Source: Pseudomonas syringae (GTDB lineage Bacteria > Pseudomonadota > Gammaproteobacteria > Pseudomonadales > Pseudomonadaceae). From it: a DNA stretch of 64,000 nt. How positions within the stretch are numbered: the stretch's first letter is position 1; each line of letters opens with the position of its first letter. The DNA lies in the NCBI RefSeq assembly GCF_001698815.1, contig NZ_LGSI01000067.1, positions 62,001-126,000 of the forward strand, given 5' to 3'. The notes beneath the pieces were generated by a model. It was not told the origin of the DNA, ran no database searches, and was given only the letters and a program-made list of their open reading frames with translations. Positions 8,633 through 16,697 of the stretch are shown one piece after another. Made by a program: the position numbers and the translations under genes.

Positions 8633-9280
8633 CTACTTGCCCTCTCCCAGAATCTGCCGAATCGCCCCCACAAACACATCCACCGGCTGCCCACCCGAAA
8701 CCGCGTATTGATCATTGAAGACAATGGTCGGCACCGAACTGATGCCTCGGGAAACCCATAATTGTTCCTGCTCGCGCACTTCGGTGGCGTATTCGTTGCT
8801 GCTCAGAACGGCTTCGGCGCGCACGCGATCCAGCCCGACTTTCTGCGCGACATCCGCCAACACTCGATGGCTGGACGGATCAGCCAGATCGGTGAAATAG
8901 GCCGTGAACAGCGCCTCTTTCAACGCCTGTTGCTTGCCTTCCAGCTCGGCCCAGTGCAGCAAACGATGCGCATCGAAGGTGTTGTAGATGCGCCGGTTTC
9001 CCTGGGAGAACGTAAAGCCCAATTCTTCGCCACGCAGCCGGATATTTTCCCGATTGGCTTTCGATTGCTCTGGGGTTGAACCGTATTTCTGCTGGATATG
9101 CTCATCGATGTCCTGACCTTCGGCGGGCATGTTCGGGTTCAGTTCGAACGGCTGGAAATGGATCTGCGCCCGGACTTCATCGCCCAGTTCAGCCAATGCC
9201 TCGTTCAAGGCGCGCAGGCCGACCACACACCAGGGGCAGGAAACATCGGAGACAAAATCGATTTTCAGGGGAGTCGTCAT
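8633..9280 (-). CDS. DsbA-family (FrnE-like) oxidoreductase
   Basis: 215-residue thioredoxin-fold protein with a helical insertion, of the DsbA/FrnE (2-hydroxychromene-2-carboxylate isomerase-like) family. The redox motif CPWC sits near residue 15 in FVSDVSCPWCVVGL, and a cis-Pro segment occurs in ISSVPTIVFNDQ. There is no signal peptide, so it is cytoplasmic, unlike true DsbA. ATG 9280 follows CAGGGGAG at suitable spacing. Family assignment is secure. The substrate is unknown; related proteins act in oxidative-stress tolerance or polyketide tailoring, and the neighbours give no hint. Confidence 0.88.
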   Translation of the reverse strand: MTTPLKIDFVSDVSCPWCVVGLRALNEALAELGDEVRAQIHFQPFELNPNMPAEGQDIDEHIQQKYGSTPEQSKANRENIRLRGEELGFTFSQGNRRIYNTFDAHRLLHWAELEGKQQALKEALFTAYFTDLADPSSHRVLADVAQKVGLDRVRAEAVLSSNEYATEVREQEQLWVSRGISSVPTIVFNDQYAVSGGQPVDVFVGAIRQILGEGK

Positions 9281-9337
9281 GGCAGGCTCACTCTAAGGAA
9301 ACAAAGTTGCCACGATACGCCTAAGTGCGGTTGGTAT

Positions 9338-10330
9338 TCAAAGCTGCGCCATATGCCGCCCGTCTTCATGCTGCGCGCGCAGGTAAGGCAACACCGCGCC
9401 CAGCAGCGGTGCCTTGAAGGCTTCCTGGAAACGATGGGCCAGGCCGGGAATCAGCCGCAACTGGCTGCCCTGGATATGCGCGGCCACATGCACGCCGTGC
9501 ATCACCGGCAACAACGGATCCGCCGTGCCGTGCACCACCAGCACCGGCAAGCGCAGGCGATCCAGCAGTTCGACGCGACTCGGCTCGGCCAGGATCGCCA
9601 GGATCTGCCGCTTCACACCTTCCGGATTGAACGCCCGGTCGTAGGAAGTCGCAGCCTGTTGCAGCAGCAGCGCACGATCATCCTTTACTTGCGGGCTGCC
9701 CAGCGCCGCGAGCAAATCCGCCTGCTGTTCCAGCGCGGCTTCCCGGTTGGGTGCGCCACGTTTGGCAAGCAATTGCAGAAGCGCCGGATTGGGCATCGGC
9801 AAGCCCTGGGCGCCGGAACTGGTCATGATCAAGGTCAGGCTTTCGATACGTTGCGGTGCGAGATCCGCCAGATGCTGAGCAATCATGCCGCCCATGCTCG
9901 CTCCCAGCACATGAAATTGCCGGACGTGCAACGCGTCCATCAAGCCCAGCGCGTCGTCGGCCATGTCAGTCAATGAATACGGTGCCGAAACCTGCAGGCC
10001 CAGTTTGAAGCGCAGCACTTCGTAGGTCAGGTTGGCATTGGCGGGCGGTTGGACCCAGCTGGACAGGCCGACATCGCGATTGTCGTAGCGAATGACCCGA
10101 TAACCCTGCTCGCACAGGGCGACCACCACTTCGTCCGGCCAGTGAATCAACTGCCCGCCCAAGCCCATGACCAGCAGCAAGGCAGGGTCGGATTCACGGC
10201 CGATGCTCTGGTAAGCCAGGCGCACTTGCTGGAGTTCAGCTATCTGCGTAGGAACGTTGACGTCGCATCGAGAGGCCGCAAAAGACGGCAAGCCGCACAA
10301 AAGTGCGGCCAGGAAGAGAAACACGCGCAT
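9338..10330 (-). CDS. Secreted alpha/beta-fold hydrolase
   Basis: About 330 residues beginning with a signal peptide (MRVFLFLAALLCGLPSFA), then an alpha/beta-hydrolase domain: oxyanion region LLVMGLGGQ, nucleophile elbow GASMGG, catalytic Asp in VVHGTADPLLP, and His in PGLAHRFQEAF. Likely a periplasmic or secreted esterase/lipase-like enzyme; substrate unknown. I chose the ATG at 10330 because it gives a canonical signal peptide; an in-frame start 19 codons upstream would put a Trp/Phe-rich stretch before it. No ribosome site is clearly better for either choice. Confidence 0.85.
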   Translation of the reverse strand: MRVFLFLAALLCGLPSFAASRCDVNVPTQIAELQQVRLAYQSIGRESDPALLLVMGLGGQLIHWPDEVVVALCEQGYRVIRYDNRDVGLSSWVQPPANANLTYEVLRFKLGLQVSAPYSLTDMADDALGLMDALHVRQFHVLGASMGGMIAQHLADLAPQRIESLTLIMTSSGAQGLPMPNPALLQLLAKRGAPNREAALEQQADLLAALGSPQVKDDRALLLQQAATSYDRAFNPEGVKRQILAILAEPSRVELLDRLRLPVLVVHGTADPLLPVMHGVHVAAHIQGSQLRLIPGLAHRFQEAFKAPLLGAVLPYLRAQHEDGRHMAQL

Positions 10331-10457
10331 GAAAAAACACCAAAAAACAGATCCCCAGTAGGCGACGAGTTTGATGATGTTTTGCAAAGCGCGCTGCCAC
10401 AGTTACGTGACAGTTTGATGAAGAGGGCTGAATGGTCATTCTGGATCAATAAACATC

Positions 10458-10483
10458 GGCCTCGCGGGACTCGCTCCAACAAC
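10458..10483. repeat. Partial REP copy between hydrolase and metE
   Basis: CGGCCTCGCGGGACTCGCTC plus CAACAAC resembles one inverted arm of the GTTGGAGCGAG class but lacks the central GCAAGC and any partner copy. Probably a decayed remnant. The rest of 10331-10494 shows nothing recognisable. Confidence 0.45.
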
Positions 10484-10494
10484 TATCAGGCGAG

Positions 10495-12795
10495 CTAACT
10501 GCGCAACTGCCGCGCCGCCGCCACCATGTTCACCAACGCCGCTTCGGTCTCCGGCCAGGCGCGGGTTTTCAGGCCGCAATCGGGATTGACCCACAAGCGC
10601 TCGGCCGGGATACGTTGTACCGCCTTGGTCATCAACCGGACCATTTCTTCAGTGCCTGGCACCCGTGGCGAATGGATGTCGTAGACGCCGGGCCCGATGT
10701 CGTTCGGATAATCGAACGCCTTGAAGGCTTGCAGCAATTCCATGTCCGAGCGTGAGGTTTCGATGGTGATCACGTCGGCGTCCATGGCGGCGATGGACTC
10801 GATCACGTCGTTGAATTCGCTGTAGCACATGTGGGTATGGATCTGCGTTTCGTCGCGCACGCCCGACGCGCACAGGCGAAATGCTTCGACGGCCCAGTCC
10901 AGATATTCCTGCCAGTTGGCCCGACGCAGCGGCAGCCCTTCGCGGAAGGCCGCTTCGTCGATCTGCACGATTTTGATGCCGGCGGTTTCCAGATCCACCA
11001 CTTCGTCGCGAATCGCCAGGGCTAATTGTTGCGCCTGCACCTTGCGCGACACGTCTTCGCGAGGGAAAGACCACATCAGCATGGTCACAGGCCCGGTCAA
11101 CATGCCTTTCATGACCTTGTCGGTCAGGCTTTGGGCGTAGCTGATCCAGTCCACGGTCATCGCCTGCGGACGGCTCAAATCGCCGAAGATCACGGCCGGT
11201 TTGACGCAGCGCGAGCCGTAGCTCTGCACCCAGCCAAAGCGCGTGAAGGCGTAGCCGTCCAGTTGCTCGGCGAAGTATTCAACCATGTCATTGCGTTCGG
11301 CCTCGCCATGTACCAGCACGTCCAGTCCCAAACGTTCCTGGGTCTGCACCGCGTGGCGGATCTCGTGGCGCATCGCATCGGTGTAATCGTTGGCCGACAG
11401 GCGGCCCTGTTTCCAGGACTGACGCGCCAGACGAATGGACGGCGTTTGTGGGAACGAGCCGATGGTCGTTGTCGGAAATGCCGGCAGATTCAAGCGCGCC
11501 CGCTGCTGTTCAATGCGCGCGGCAAAGGCCGATTGACGCTGGCTGTCGGCAGCCGTGATAGCCGCCAGACGTGCCTGCACTTCAGGTTTATGGATGCGCG
11601 GCGATTGCGAACGGCTGGTCTGTATGGCGCGACTTTCAGCCAGGGCGGCCTGCACTTCGCAAGACTCCGGAGCGTTCAAAGCCGCGCTGAGTAGCGAGAT
11701 TTCTTCGCACTTCTGTACGGCGAACGCCAGCCAGCTCTTGAGCTCGGCATCGAGTTTGTCTTCGCGCTGCACATCCACCGGGCTGTGCAGCAGTGAGCAG
11801 GAGCCGGAAACCCACAAGTTGTCGCCAAAGCGCAGCTGCGCCTCACGCAATTGCGCCAGCGCCTGGTCAAGATCACAACGCCAGACGTTACGGCCATTGA
11901 CCACGCCCAGGGACAACACCTTATAAGTCGGCAGACGGTCTAGCACCGCAGCCAGTTGCTCCGGCGCGCGCACCAGGTCGATGTGCAAGCCGTCCACTGG
12001 CAGGGAAACCGCCAGGCCGAGGTTGTCTTCCAGACCGCCAAAATAGGTCGCCACCAGTTTTTTCAGCGGCGAATACTGCAGGCTGTGATAGGTGCGTTCG
12101 AAGGCGTTCTTCCAGTCCTGCGGCAGATCCAGCGCCAGAATCGGCTCATCGATTTGCACCCACTCAACGCCCTGGGCAGCAAGGCGCCCAAGGATTTCGC
12201 CGTACAGCGGCAACAGGCGCTCCAGCAGATCAAGCTTGTCGAAGCTGTCGCCCTTGGCCTTGCCCAGCCACAGGTAAGTCAATGGGCCGATCACGACCGG
12301 CTTGACCTTATGGCCCAGCGCGCGGGCTTCGTCGACTTCTTCGAACAGCTGTTCCCAGCTCAACTTGAAACGCTGATCCTGAGTGAATTCCGGAACCAGA
12401 TAGTGATAGTTGGTATCAAACCACTTGGTCAGTTCCTGGGCGTATTGCCCTTTGCCGTGGGCGCCGCCGCAACAGGTGGTTGCGCCCCGCGCCATGGCGA
12501 ACAGCGTGTTCAGGGTCGGCAAGCCTTGGGCGTCGGTGGTGTCCGCAAAACGCTGAGGGATCACGCCGAAGGTCAGCGAATGGGTCAAAACCTGGTCGTA
12601 CCAGGCAAAGTCGCCCACCGGCAGCAGCTCAATGCCTGCCTCTTTTTGCAGCTGCCAGTGAGCGGCGCGCAGCTCGCGACCGGCGTCGCGCAAGCCTTGC
12701 TCATCCAGATCGCCTTTCCAGTGGGCTTCCAGAACTTTTTTCAACTCGCGATCAGCGCCGATGCGCGGAAAACCAAGTGTGTGGGCCAAGGCCAT
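10495..12795 (-). CDS. metE: Cobalamin-independent methionine synthase
   Basis: Transfers the methyl group of 5-methyltetrahydropteroyl-tri-glutamate to homocysteine, the last step of methionine synthesis without B12. 766 residues, the usual MetE length. N-terminal MALAHTLGFPRIGADRELKK and the C-terminal zinc/catalytic half (FPTTTIGSFPQT, THMCYSEFND, NPDCGLKTR with Zn-binding His and Cys residues) are intact. I chose ATG 12795, the standard family N-terminus, with a GAGGGACGCATC leader; in-frame starts further upstream would run into the promoter. Divergent from metR, with a LysR-type dyad between. Confidence 0.96.
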   Translation of the reverse strand: MALAHTLGFPRIGADRELKKVLEAHWKGDLDEQGLRDAGRELRAAHWQLQKEAGIELLPVGDFAWYDQVLTHSLTFGVIPQRFADTTDAQGLPTLNTLFAMARGATTCCGGAHGKGQYAQELTKWFDTNYHYLVPEFTQDQRFKLSWEQLFEEVDEARALGHKVKPVVIGPLTYLWLGKAKGDSFDKLDLLERLLPLYGEILGRLAAQGVEWVQIDEPILALDLPQDWKNAFERTYHSLQYSPLKKLVATYFGGLEDNLGLAVSLPVDGLHIDLVRAPEQLAAVLDRLPTYKVLSLGVVNGRNVWRCDLDQALAQLREAQLRFGDNLWVSGSCSLLHSPVDVQREDKLDAELKSWLAFAVQKCEEISLLSAALNAPESCEVQAALAESRAIQTSRSQSPRIHKPEVQARLAAITAADSQRQSAFAARIEQQRARLNLPAFPTTTIGSFPQTPSIRLARQSWKQGRLSANDYTDAMRHEIRHAVQTQERLGLDVLVHGEAERNDMVEYFAEQLDGYAFTRFGWVQSYGSRCVKPAVIFGDLSRPQAMTVDWISYAQSLTDKVMKGMLTGPVTMLMWSFPREDVSRKVQAQQLALAIRDEVVDLETAGIKIVQIDEAAFREGLPLRRANWQEYLDWAVEAFRLCASGVRDETQIHTHMCYSEFNDVIESIAAMDADVITIETSRSDMELLQAFKAFDYPNDIGPGVYDIHSPRVPGTEEMVRLMTKAVQRIPAERLWVNPDCGLKTRAWPETEAALVNMVAAARQLRS

Positions 12796-12844
12796 GATGC
12801 GTCCCTCCGTAAAAGATGGCGCCATTGTCGACAGCGAAGTCAAC

Positions 12845-12859
12845 ATGAGACAAACTCAT
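12845..12859. promoter_or_regulatory. MetR-type operator between metE and metR
   Basis: ATGAGACAAACTCAT is a 5-5-5 inverted repeat. It contains T-N11-A, the core of LysR-type operators, and resembles the MetR consensus TGAA-N5-TTCA. It is centred in the 107-bp divergent spacer, 50 bp from the metE start, well placed for MetR activation of metE and autoregulation. Confidence 0.65.
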
Positions 12860-12902
12860 TGTTTTCGTGTTGATCACAAAATCTATTCATGGAGCGCCTG
12901 CG

Positions 12903-13820
12903 GTGCTTGAGATACGCCACCTGAAAACCCTGCATGCCTTGCGCGAAGCCGACAGCCTCGTGGAGGCCGCCGAGCGCTTGCACCTGACGCAATCGGCTCT
13001 GTCCCACCAGTTCAAGGAACTGGAAGAGCGCCTGGCCATGCAGTTGTTCGTGCGCAAGACCAAACCGGTGCGCTTCACCAGCGCCGGCTTGCGCCTGCTG
13101 CAACTGGCTGACTCGGTGCTGCCGCAATTGCGCAGTGCCGAGCGGGACATCGCTCGATTGGCGGGCGGCACGGCTGGGCGTCTGCACATGGCGATTGAAT
13201 GCCACAGCTGTTTTCAGTGGCTGATGCCGACCATCGATCAGTTTCGCGATGCCTGGCCGGAAGTGGAGCTGGATCTGGCCTCGGGCTTCGCTTTCGCGCC
13301 TTTGCCTGCCCTGGCCCGTGGTGATCTGGACCTGGTGGTGACTTCCGACCCACTGGAACTGGCGGGTATTACTTATGTACCGCTGTTCACCTACGAGGCG
13401 ATGTTAGCCGTCGCCAACCAGCACCCGCTGGCGAACAAGCCTTACATCGTGCCCGAGGATCTGCTCAAGGAAACGCTGATTACCTATCCGGTGGAACGCG
13501 ATCGGCTGGACATCTTCACGCGTTTTCTGGAGCCCGCCGACATCGAACCGGCGCAGGTGCGCACTTCGGAACTCACGGTGATGATGATGCAGCTGGTCGC
13601 CAGCGGCCGTGGCGTGTGCGGCATGCCGCATTGGGCGCTGCATGAATACAGTTCGCGGGGTTATGTAAAGGCCAAGCGTCTGGGCGAGAAAGGGTTGTTC
13701 GCTACGCTGTACGCCGCCGTACGCGCCGACATGCTCGACGCGCCGTACATGCGCGATTTCCTGCTGACCGCCAAGGACACCTCGTTCTCGACGCTGGATG
13801 GGGTTAGCGCGGTGCGGTAA
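12903..13820 (+). CDS. metR: LysR-type methionine regulator MetR
   Basis: Homocysteine-responsive activator of met genes. 305 residues: an N-terminal winged helix-turn-helix (LHALREADSLVEAAERLHLTQSALSHQFKELE, about residues 10-40, read in parts) and a C-terminal LysR effector domain. I chose GTG 12903 (M-LEIRHLKTLHALRE) because GGAG lies 8 bases upstream and MetR proteins start at this point; the in-frame GTG at 12867 would add 12 residues lacking similarity. Divergent arrangement with metE is the classical one. Confidence 0.93.
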   Translation: MLEIRHLKTLHALREADSLVEAAERLHLTQSALSHQFKELEERLAMQLFVRKTKPVRFTSAGLRLLQLADSVLPQLRSAERDIARLAGGTAGRLHMAIECHSCFQWLMPTIDQFRDAWPEVELDLASGFAFAPLPALARGDLDLVVTSDPLELAGITYVPLFTYEAMLAVANQHPLANKPYIVPEDLLKETLITYPVERDRLDIFTRFLEPADIEPAQVRTSELTVMMMQLVASGRGVCGMPHWALHEYSSRGYVKAKRLGEKGLFATLYAAVRADMLDAPYMRDFLLTAKDTSFSTLDGVSAVR

Positions 13821-13829
13821 ATATGGGAT

Positions 13830-13921
13830 CCGTAGGACCGGCTTCAGCCGGGAGGGCGAGCGTTCTGACGACACAGGTGCGGCGTATGGTCTGGCCTCCT
13901 CCCGGCTAAAGCCGCTCCTAC
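13830..13921. repeat. REP doublet (CGTAGGAGCGGCTTTAGCCGGGAGG class)
   Basis: Left copy CGTAGGACCGGCTTCAGCCG begins at 13831 and the inverted copy CGGCTAAAGCCGCTCCTACG ends at 13922. They lie between the convergent metR and Nudix genes. This is the fourth REP class in the window. Confidence 0.82.
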
Positions 13922-13962
13922 GCAATACACTTCATATTTGAGCCAGCAAGCAGGGTCGAGCT

Positions 13963-14370
13963 TCAATATGCCGCCAGCATCCTCCGATAAATCGGCAGGA
14001 TCGAATCCCGGGTCAGCGGGGCCAATGGCAGTTCGGGATGGCTGTCGGCGCTGATCCAGACCACCTCCTCGATCTCTGCCGCCGGTACCACCTCCCCATC
14101 GATGCGCACCTCGAACAGCTCGCAGCGCACCTCAAAGCCGGGCTCGTTGGCCGCCGGTGCGGCAAATGAGCCGAGATAACCGGCCTGGACGGGATCAATC
14201 ACCAAACCCAGCTCTTCCTCAAGCTCTCGCGCCAAGGCCACGGCAGGCGGCTCGCCGGGTTCGATCTTGCCGCCCGGTTGCATGAAGGCCGTGGTCCCGC
14301 GCTTGCGGACCAACAACGTGCGGCCATCCGCACCGATCAACAGTGCTGCGGCTATCTGAATGACCTTCAT
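13963..14370 (-). CDS. Nudix hydrolase
   Basis: 135-residue pyrophosphohydrolase of the MutT-like type. The Nudix box is clear: GGKIEPGEPPAVALARELEE followed by ELGL, matching G-x5-E-x7-RE-x2-EE-x-G. Substrate cannot be told from sequence. Its start overlaps the ddl stop by 4 bases (ATGA), so it is translationally coupled to D-Ala-D-Ala ligase. That may indicate a housekeeping nucleotide-sanitising role or simply operon packing. Confidence 0.9.
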   Translation of the reverse strand: MKVIQIAAALLIGADGRTLLVRKRGTTAFMQPGGKIEPGEPPAVALARELEEELGLVIDPVQAGYLGSFAAPAANEPGFEVRCELFEVRIDGEVVPAAEIEEVVWISADSHPELPLAPLTRDSILPIYRRMLAAY

Positions 14371-15458
14371 GAAAAAATCTCGACCTTGAGTTGGCGCGCT
14401 TCATCGGCGCGCTCCAGCGCCAGGACGATCAACCGATCAATCAGGCCCGCATAGGTCAAGCCGCTGGCCTGCCAGAGCTTGGGATACATGCTGATGGAAG
14501 TGAATCCCGGAAGGGTATTGACCTCGTTGATGATGATGTCCCGCGCCTCGGTGACGAAGAAATCCACCCGGGCCAGCCCCGCGCATTCCAGTACTCGGTA
14601 AGCTTGCAGAGCCACTTCCCGCACTTGATCACTGAGTTCCGGCGCCAGCTCGGCCGGAATGGCGATCCGCGCCTGGTCGCCGTTCAGGTATTTGGTGTCG
14701 TAGGCATAAAATTCGTCATTGGCGATGACTTCGCCGCATACGCTGACCTGTGGCTGGCGATTACCCAGCACCGCGCACTCCACTTCACGACCGACGATGC
14801 CCTGCTCGATCAACACCTTGTGATCGAACTCGAAAGCCAGCGCCAGCGCGGCGATAAAGCCCGCCTCGTCGCTGACTTTGCTGACGCCCACGGACGAGCC
14901 CTGGCTGGCCGGTTTGACGAACATCGGCAGGCCCAGCCTGGCGGACACTTCTTCGAAGCGCGCCGATTGCCCGCGAGTCAGCACCAGCGAAGGGGCGACG
15001 GCGATCCCGGCATCGCGCAGCAAACGTTTGGTGACGTCCTTGTCCATACAAGCTGCCGAGGAGAGCACGTCCGGCCCGACAAAGGGGATCGCCAGCAGGC
15101 GCAGCAAGCCCTGCAACGAACCGTCTTCGCCGAACGCGCCGTGAATCAGCGGGAACACCACATCGATTCTCGGCAACTCGACGCCTGACGCGACTTCGAC
15201 AAATTGCCCGGCCAGACTTCCCGGCAGCAATGACAAAAGCTTGCCCGACTCGCTGAGTTTGATCTGCGCAGGGTTATCAGCATTGAGCAAGTAGTCACGC
15301 TCATCGAAACGCAGCCAGCGGCCTTGCTTGTCGATGCCGATCAAGGTCAGGTCATAACTGCCGCGATCGATCGCGTTGATCACGTTCCTGGCTGACTGCA
15401 GCGAGACTTCGTGTTCGCTGGATTGACCGCCGAAGAGGATGGCAACTGATGTTTTCAA
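14367..15458 (-). CDS. ddl: D-alanine--D-alanine ligase
   Basis: Makes the D-Ala-D-Ala dipeptide for peptidoglycan. 363 residues, ATP-grasp fold: N-terminal LFGGQSSEHEVSLQSA, the omega-loop region with EVECAVLG, and the metal/ATP site INEVNTLPGF. Length and motifs fit the DdlA branch rather than the shorter DdlB found in the cell-division cluster, so this is probably a second ligase. ATG 15458. Coupled to the downstream Nudix gene; a terminator of the upstream rpmE2 gene separates it from that gene. Confidence 0.93.
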   Translation of the reverse strand: MKTSVAILFGGQSSEHEVSLQSARNVINAIDRGSYDLTLIGIDKQGRWLRFDERDYLLNADNPAQIKLSESGKLLSLLPGSLAGQFVEVASGVELPRIDVVFPLIHGAFGEDGSLQGLLRLLAIPFVGPDVLSSAACMDKDVTKRLLRDAGIAVAPSLVLTRGQSARFEEVSARLGLPMFVKPASQGSSVGVSKVSDEAGFIAALALAFEFDHKVLIEQGIVGREVECAVLGNRQPQVSVCGEVIANDEFYAYDTKYLNGDQARIAIPAELAPELSDQVREVALQAYRVLECAGLARVDFFVTEARDIIINEVNTLPGFTSISMYPKLWQASGLTYAGLIDRLIVLALERADEARQLKVEIFS

Positions 15459-15558
15459 AGCGACAACTCCTGGTTTTCAGGCCGCAGAGTCAAAAGCAAA
15501 TTGAAGCGTTAGTCCAGCGACGAAGCATGCCGGTTGTCACCAGAACTGAAATCCAGGC

Positions 15559-15610
15559 AAAAAAATCCCGCGCGCCGGACGAACAGAATCTGATCGTCCA
15601 GCGCGCGGGA
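15559..15610 (-). terminator. Strong intrinsic terminator of rpmE2
   Basis: Read on the minus strand, a 17-bp stem (15610-15594 with 15582-15566, one G-U pair) and 11-nt loop are followed by seven Ts (A run 15559-15565). It begins 10 bases after the rpmE2 stop, a textbook Rho-independent terminator. Confidence 0.9.
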
Positions 15611-15620
15611 CCCTGCTGCT

Positions 15621-15902
15621 TCATTCCGCGGCTTCAGCGTCTTTCTTGCCACCGGAGCCGAACGTTGCAAAGCGCTTGTTGAAGCCCGCGATGCGGCCTT
15701 CGGTAGTGGTTTTACGCTGCTGCCCTGTGTACATCGGGTGCGAAGCGCTGGATACATCGAGGGCTACGTAAGGGTACGTCTTGCCGTCGGTGTGATGTTG
15801 CGTGCGCTCCGTATCCACCGTGGAGCCGATCAGGAAAAAGACATCGGCAGCGGTGTCGTGGAACAGCACGGTACGGTACGCGGGGTGGATATCAGGTTTC
15901 AT
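15621..15902 (-). CDS. rpmE2: Ribosomal protein L31 type B, zinc-free paralogue
   Basis: 93 residues starting MKPDIHPAYRTV, with the L31 core VDVSSASHPMYTGQQ-like segment (here LDVSSASHPMYTG). It lacks the CxxC zinc-binding cysteines of ordinary L31, so it is the zinc-independent version (also called ykgM) that replaces the Zn-loaded copy when zinc is scarce. Start ATG 15902, with TGGAGGCAAC upstream. A Zur-box-like dyad lies 30-44 bases before the start and a strong terminator follows, so it is probably a one-gene Zur-repressed unit. Confidence 0.94.
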   Translation of the reverse strand: MKPDIHPAYRTVLFHDTAADVFFLIGSTVDTERTQHHTDGKTYPYVALDVSSASHPMYTGQQRKTTTEGRIAGFNKRFATFGSGGKKDAEAAE

Positions 15903-15931
15903 GTTGCCTCCAGATGAGTACGTAAACGATG

Positions 15932-15946
15932 TGTTATACAGTAACA
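15932..15946 (-). promoter_or_regulatory. Zur box upstream of rpmE2
   Basis: TGTTATACAGTAACA, an inverted repeat (TGTTA/TAACA arms), close to the gammaproteobacterial Zur consensus TGTTATANNNTATAACA-like dyad. It sits 30 bases before the start of zinc-free L31, a classical Zur target. A stronger copy lies before znuD at 27644. Confidence 0.78.
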
Positions 15947-16098
15947 TAATAGCAAGCACAGACCATCATCGATTGTCGTGACTTGCATCATTCGCGAACT
16001 TGATTAGGCAGGCGCTTGTCGCTAAGGTTCGAGCCGCTGCTGCTCAATCAATGACCCGGGATGGGTCTCCTGGCGTACTGGCCGGATGGAAACAAGCC

Positions 16099-16464
16099 AT
16101 GTCTCAACCCGATCATTTTCAACTCCCCTCCTACGCGTACAACCGCCTGATTGAAGCCCGCGACTCGCTGCGTCTGCTCGATGGCTACGTGAATAAAACC
16201 GATGTGCTATGCAACCCTTCGATGCTGGTGAGCTACGTCTCGATGCTGCAAGGCGCCTTGCAGGAAGTGATCGCCGCCAGCCAACCTGCCGAACCCCGTG
16301 ACGCGTTCATGCGCAAGGCCGACGAACTCGGCTTCGTGGCGCTCAACCCCATGGAAATGAAGCTGATTGAGCACCTGCGTTGGACCAGCCTCGAGGGACG
16401 GGAAGATATCCATGAAATGGCGCAGCAAACCCGTCGCGTGAAACCGTGGGTGCTGGAGAGCTGA
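16099..16464 (+). CDS. Unknown conserved-looking small protein
   Basis: 121-residue protein I do not recognise. It is soluble, with no signal peptide or membrane helix, and appears largely helical (SYAYNRLIEARDSLRLLDGYV, read in parts; then VSYVSMLQGALQEVI and MEMKLIEHLRWTSLEGREDIHEM). I chose ATG 16099 because GGATGGAAACAAGCC precedes it and the protein-like composition begins there; the frame is open further upstream but looks non-coding. Codon use resembles core genes. It stands alone between the Zur-controlled rpmE2 and a REP doublet. Confidence 0.7.
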   Translation: MSQPDHFQLPSYAYNRLIEARDSLRLLDGYVNKTDVLCNPSMLVSYVSMLQGALQEVIAASQPAEPRDAFMRKADELGFVALNPMEMKLIEHLRWTSLEGREDIHEMAQQTRRVKPWVLES

Positions 16465-16487
16465 TCTTTATAGGCCGATGCAGATTC

Positions 16488-16592
16488 GTTGGAGCGAGCG
16501 GGCGGCGTTCCGACTTGCCCGCGAAGGCGCCATTTCAGGCAATAAATACATCGACTGGAACTCCGGTTCGCGGGCAAGCCTCGCTCCAACAG
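16488..16592. repeat. REP doublet (GTTGGAGCGAGGCTTGCC class)
   Basis: Left copy CGTTGGAGCGAGCGGGCGGC plus GTTCCGACTTGCCCGCGAAGG carries extra bases in its arm. The right copy TTCGCGGGCAAGCCTCGCTC ending CAACAG is intact. They lie in the untranslated stretch 16465-16697. Confidence 0.82.
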
Positions 16593-16697
16593 GACACGGT
16601 CAACGCTCGTCGCTCGACCGTTAGCGCAACAAATGCTGGCCTGCTCATTGGCTCAGCGAGCAGTATGCGCATCACCGTTATTAGCCCAGGAATACGT

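Noticed and set aside
12796..12902. Cobalamin riboswitch before metE
   Set aside because: The spacer to metR is only 107 bases with no B12-box; MetR control explains the region.
16446..16697. Upstream extension of the glutamate-synthase-like gene to 16446
   Set aside because: It would translate through a REP doublet; the family and the membrane helix start at ATG 16698.
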